NCBI RefSeq assembly: GCF_018687715.1
Contig: NC_056765.1
Coordinates: 25,423,129-25,487,128 of the forward strand
Reading direction: 5' to 3'
Source of the DNA: Carya illinoinensis
Lineage: Eukaryota; Streptophyta; Magnoliopsida; Fagales; Juglandaceae
Length of the DNA: 64,000 bases
This document shows positions 59,884-64,000 of the stretch, piece by piece (position 1 is the first letter of the stretch; every line of letters starts with the position of its first letter). A model generated the notes under the pieces. It did no database searches. It was not told the DNA's origin and saw only the letters and a program-made list of their open reading frames with translations. Position numbers and translations under genes: made by a program.

Positions 59884-61326
59884 TCATAATAATTCAATTC
59901 GTTGCCAAGATAATGGCTTGGTCAATAAGTCAGCCAATTGATCTTGAGTGTGAACATGGTGAACTTGAAGATAGCCTTGCTGAACTAAATCCCTCACAAA
60001 ATGAAGATCTATTTGAATGTGCTTCATACAAGAATGATTGACTGGATTGAAGCTCATATGTGTAGCGCCAAGATTATCACAGACAAGTTGAGGTGCTGTT
60101 TTAAGGGAAAAACCAAGTTCTTTGAGGAGATTTTGAAGCCACATGGTTTCGGAAGCAGCATTTGCAAGCGCACGGTATTTAGCTTATGTTGAAGACCTTG
60201 CAACGTCTCTTTGCTTCTTGGAACTCCAAGAAATTGGAGTGCATCCTAAAAAGCTGATGTATGCAGAAGTGGAGGTGTGGTCATTCACATTTCCAGCCCG
60301 ATCTACATATGAAAAAGTTGTTAAAAGACACAAACCAGATTTAGAAATCTGTATACCATGAAAAATGGTTTGTTTTAAATAACAGAGAAGCCATTTTATT
60401 GTTGTCTAGTGAGTTTCCATGTGCTTGTGCATGAATTGCGAGAGCTTGTTGATGACGAAGGAGATATCTGGACTTGTCAAGGAAAGATATTGAAGACTTC
60501 CAATAATCTGATGAAAGTCAGAGCTATCCATAGGAGCAGTGCCATCAACTAATTTGAGAGATTGACTTATTGAGAGAGGAGTAGAAACATCATTTGCAGC
60601 ACTCATATTAGTATTTGACAAAAGATAACGTATATATTTATGTTGTGATAAAAATAGACCAGCTTTAGTAGGGACAACCTCTATCCCTAGAAAAAAAAAT
60701 GAAGAAGACCCATATCCATTAGAGAGAACTTAGCATCTAGTTGCTTGATAATAGAAGCCACAAAATTAGCATTATTTCCTATAATGACAAGGTCATCAAC
60801 ATAAACGACGAAATAAGAAATAATTGAACCTTGGCTGTATATAAATAAAAAGGAATCGGCCTTGAAATTGTGAAACCCAAGCTGAAGAATAGCATTTTTC
60901 ATAGCTGTATACCAAGCTCGTGGGGCTTGTTCCAGCCCATAGATGGCTTTTCACAATCTGCAAACATAAGTAGGTTTTGGACAAGTCTTTAAACCTTGGA
61001 GGTTGCATCATATGAACTGTTTCAGTTAATTCCCCATTTAAGAAAGTATTATTTACGTCCATTTGGCTCAACTCCCATCCATTCATAACAACAATAGTCA
61101 GTATTGCTCTAATAGTAGTAGGTTTAACAATGAGGCTAAATGTTTCTTTGTAATCAAGCCCTGGTCTTTGATTGTAGCCCTTGGCAATAAGATGGGCTTT
61201 AAACTTATCCACTAAGCCATCAGCTTTCCTCTTGATCCTAAACACCCACTTACAGCCCACGGGATTGCAATTGGAGGGAAAGGGAACTAAGTCCCAAGTT
61301 CCATGTTTCATGAGTTCAGTAGACAT
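59884..61326 (-). pseudogene. Copia reverse transcriptase and RNase H
   Basis: RVT_2: HGTWDLVPFPSNCNPVGCKWVF, AKGYNQRPGLDYKETFS and MNGWELSQMDVNNTFLNGEL (61320-61030), then after a frame break ISYFVVYVDDLVIIGN (about 60815) with the YVDD catalytic box intact. RNase H side: GSLQYLSLTSPDISFVINKLSQF (60520-60440). The C-terminal block MKHIQIDLHFVRDLV...VHTQDQLADLLTKPL (60030-59900) is the normal copia ending. At least four frameshifts or stops. Would synthesise element cDNA if intact. Confidence 0.85.
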
Positions 61327-62007
61327 AGCCTCACGCCACTGAGGTTGAGATATGGCCTAACTCACACTGGTTGGTTCAATGGTTTGTGGGAGAGGGTGTT
61401 TGGACACAGAGTTAAGTTGTTTGGCCTTGAAAATTTTATTCATGAACCTAGTAGTCATTTGATGCACGCGCTGAGGGGGAATTGATAGATTTAGGGATTG
61501 TGGAGAATGCGGATTCGGTGCGTTCTCAAGCTGACCTAAGGGTTGTGCATCAATTTGAGCATGATAAGGTGAAACCAGCACAAATGGGGATGCACCTAGA
61601 CTCTCAGATGCAGTAGAAACCGAATTGAGATTTTGTGGGTTTCTTCCTAGGGATTCCGAAACAACAACATTACAAAGGCAATTTAAAGGATTGGAATTAC
61701 TGAAGAGGATGCGGCAATGGCGTGATCACCTTCCAGAAGAACTGGTGCAGGAGATGAGACCAACGTCGTTGATGGTGGCACGCAAATTGGTGGCAGTTGG
61801 ACATCGACAAAGAGAGGAACCAAAGTTTGGTTTGGCCATGTGGATTAAGAGTTTGGCTGCGTGGGTTGAGAGGGCACATATTGGGGATATTGTTGATTTT
61901 CATTAAACAACATGTGGTGCAAGATGTAGAGTTTATGGGTATGAGACTCCAAACACTTGTAGGCATTTTGAGTTGGTGAGTAACCGAGAAAAATACACAG
62001 TTTGGAC

Positions 62008-62830
62008 CTAGGATCCATTTAATTTGAGTTGTTTGCCTGTGTGAGTGGGTAACAGAGACCCGAATTTTTTTAATTTGAGGTAATTGGGCTTTTGGCCAAA
62101 AAGAGCTTTAGAAGGGGATCTATTTTGAAGAAGGGGTGTGGGCTGCCTGTTAATAAGATAAGAGGAAGTTTGGAAAGCATATGGCCAAAAGAAGAAATCA
62201 AGGGAAGTATAATGGGAGAGTGTAAGGCCCATTCCAACAAGGTGTCGATGACGACGTTAGGAGACACTGTTTTGTTGAGGAGTGTAAGGAGCAGTGGTGT
62301 AGTGAGTAATGCCATGAAAGGACAAAAAAGATTTTAATGCAATAAACTCACCACCATTTTCAGAGTAGAGTGTTTTGATTTTGACTTGAAAACGAGTTTT
62401 AACAATTTTTTTGAAGTGTGGAAAAATACAAGAAACACTAGATTTATTGACCATGGGATAGAACCACGTATACTTTGTATAGTGGTCAACAAAGAGAAAG
62501 TAATATCGTGACCCATCATTTCTGGTGTAACTGGCTAGGCCCCAAACATTAGTGTAAATTAATTCAAGGAGAGTATGACTTTCGAGACTAGTGACACGAA
62601 AAGGTTGTTGATGTGCTTTATTAATAGAACACGAACTACATAATAAAGACAATTTTTTTATGTAACTGGAAGACAAAAATTCTTAACGAGATTGTGAACA
62701 ACTTTGAGAGATGGATGTCCAAGCCGCTTGTGCCAACCATCAATTGAGGCTCATTCATGCACATTTGCAACCATTTGAGATGAGGAAGCCACAATTTTTC
62801 CCGGAAAAGTGTTGATGCCAATATCACATG
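62008..62830 (-). pseudogene. Copia integrase (pre-integrase zinc region and catalytic core)
   Basis: CSSCSINKAHQQPF supplies the last two Cys of the HHCC region (about 62640). The core reads YTNVWGLASYTRNDGSRYYFLFVDHYTKYTWFYPM (first catalytic D altered to N in YTNVWG, where the family has DVWG); VDH carries a second conserved Asp. TLYSENGGEF has N in the usual SDNGGEF slot. It continues to SFHGITHYTTAPYTPQQN and, after frameshifts, FLINRQPTPLLQNRSPSKALFG. The catalytic triad is incomplete and the frame is broken. Confidence 0.82.
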
Positions 62831-64000
62831 CTCCTCAAAGTAGAGTTGCCCCCATGATCTTGTCCTTTACAACAAAATGAAAATGATGAAACTCAACAAA
62901 AATATTATTTTGTTTGGTAAGATGATGAACATAAATTAAGTTTTTGCAAAGATGGGAAACACAAAGTGTATCACGGAGTGTGAAAGTTCGGGTAGGGGAA
63001 TGTAAAACTAAGGAACCAATGTGTGAGACCGCCAAACCTGAACCATCATCAAAAATTACTTCATCAGTGCCATCATATTCTGAGTGATTAGACAAATTAG
63101 AAAGATCACCCATAATGTTGTAGGAGGCAGCTGAATCAAGAAGCTAAGTTTTTTCTTTGCCCATAGAAGTCTGAGCACAGTTCACAGTTGCTCCATTTGA
63201 ATGGAGTTGTGGACAGGATTTAGCTATGTGGCCCAATTGGTCACAAATTTGACACTTTGGTTGGTAACGTCTATTGGGATTATTGGGATGGGCCCGAACC
63301 ATGATGAGACCTACGGCCATCTCACTGGACATTATGCTAAAAGGAAGCAGAGTTGTTGCTTCGCTGTTGACCACTGGGTTTTGAAAACTTCTTCACAGTA
63401 TCTCTTTGTTTCGTCTGGTGTGTATAGTTGGCTGAAGCAACTAGCTGCTAAGTTGCAGCTTCCAAATGTCGTAGGTAGGACTCGTGGCCTACCAATAGAT
63501 CGTGTACCTCCTCAAACACTAGTGAGGTCTCTCGTACTCGGATTGGCGCAGCAATCTCCCTAAAATCAGGACCTAAACCATTCAAAACATAAAAGGTTAG
63601 ATCATCATCCGAAATCAGATGATCAATAATGGTGATTTCATCAGCCAATGCCTTGACCGCATGCAAGTAATCAGGAATTGACAGATTTCCCCTTTGAATC
63701 AAGGTAAGCTCCTCATTCAATTGTATAGCCCATGTCCTTAAATGACTAGCATAGAGATTATAGAGTTTTTTCCAGGCGACATAAGAGGTTTTGGTCGTGG
63801 CTATGAGGGGAGTGATTGTGGGAGATGTGGAGGCTAGGATGGCACTTAAAACGAGTTTGTCCTGCCAAACCCAATGATTTTTAAGTAAATCGAAAGAGGA
63901 TGTACCATTTGAGGAGGGACGTACGGCAGCACCATTTACATAATCAAGTAAATTGTAGCCGATGAGGAGTGCTTTGAATTGAGCACGCCATTGGGGAAAG
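62831..64000 (-). pseudogene. Copia gag, zinc knuckle and protease region
   Basis: Gag (UBN2 type): from the edge WRAQFKALLIGYNLLDYVNGAA, then RTWAIQLNEELTLIQRGNLSIPDYLHAVKALADEI and LNGLGPDFREIAAPIRVRE (63720-63500). The knuckle CQICDQLGHIAKSCPQL (63255-63205) is a perfect CX2CX4HX4C. The protease region shows SSYNIMGDLSNLSNHSEY and ISHIGSLVLHSPT-like flap sequence (63130-63000), with the DSG active-site stretch lost to a stop near 63144. The gag N-terminus lies beyond the window. Confidence 0.82.

Larger units (their letters stand above)
59610..64000 (-). mobile_element. Copia LTR retrotransposon, minus strand, cut by the window edge
   Basis: The order on the minus strand from the right edge is gag, zinc knuckle, protease region, pre-integrase, integrase, reverse transcriptase, RNase H. 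This is the canonical copia order. Several frameshifts. The likely 3' LTR lies at about 59610-59830 ('gtgtatat', 'caatgatagtgtgaagg'), but only one copy is in view so its limits are a guess. The 5' LTR is beyond 64000. Confidence 0.85.

Overview
This is a nuclear window from a flowering plant, most likely a woody eudicot. The evidence is AT-rich intergenic DNA, introns with GT/AG ends, plant-type LINEs with an RNase H tail, copia and gypsy LTR retrotransposons, hAT and Mutator relics, and MITE swarms. The MITE and LTR types look like those I associate with Fagales (walnut, hickory, oak relatives), but that is an impression from memory. No bacterial, organellar or CRISPR-type content was seen.

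Host genes are few. A histone-fold subunit of DNA polymerase epsilon (DPB4/POLE3 type) lies on the minus strand at 3997-4643; two exons are visible and the usual C-terminal tail is missing. A complete three-exon GPI-anchored beta-1,3-glucanase (GH17) lies on the minus strand at 24572-26694 and is the only gene that looks fully intact. Two FAR1/FHY3-family remnants (7543-8492 and 11911-13300) are broken.

The rest is mostly layered transposable elements. From left to right: a LINE remnant (1850-2772); a 5.5-kb Mutator-like element with a near-perfect 9-bp target duplication and FAR1-like exons inside (5243-10786); an internally deleted gypsy element (14140-15533); a decayed 5.5-kb LINE (15868-21385); MITE clusters; the glucanase gene; a copia element (28248-32537) that carries a hAT element in its left LTR, a small Mutator-like element in gag and an inverted internal segment; more MITEs and a hAT (35074-35828); a hAT with a LINE piece inside (39967-42448); a solo LTR with a 5-bp target duplication (43180-46168) split by a gag-only gypsy element (43761-45985); a LINE with an 11-bp target duplication and a single nonsense codon in ORF2 (46451-50754); a perfect 171-bp-arm palindrome directly beside it (50775-51129); MITEs; a 3.4-kb solo LTR (53479-56885); an old hAT split by a younger hAT and a tRNA-derived SINE (about 56940-58460); and a minus-strand copia element that runs off the right edge (about 59610-64000).

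The two clear host genes do not form a functional cluster. The most unusual object is the palindrome at 50775-51129. The best-resolved histories are the nested insertions whose target duplications can be read directly. Nothing here supports a new enzymatic or defence system.
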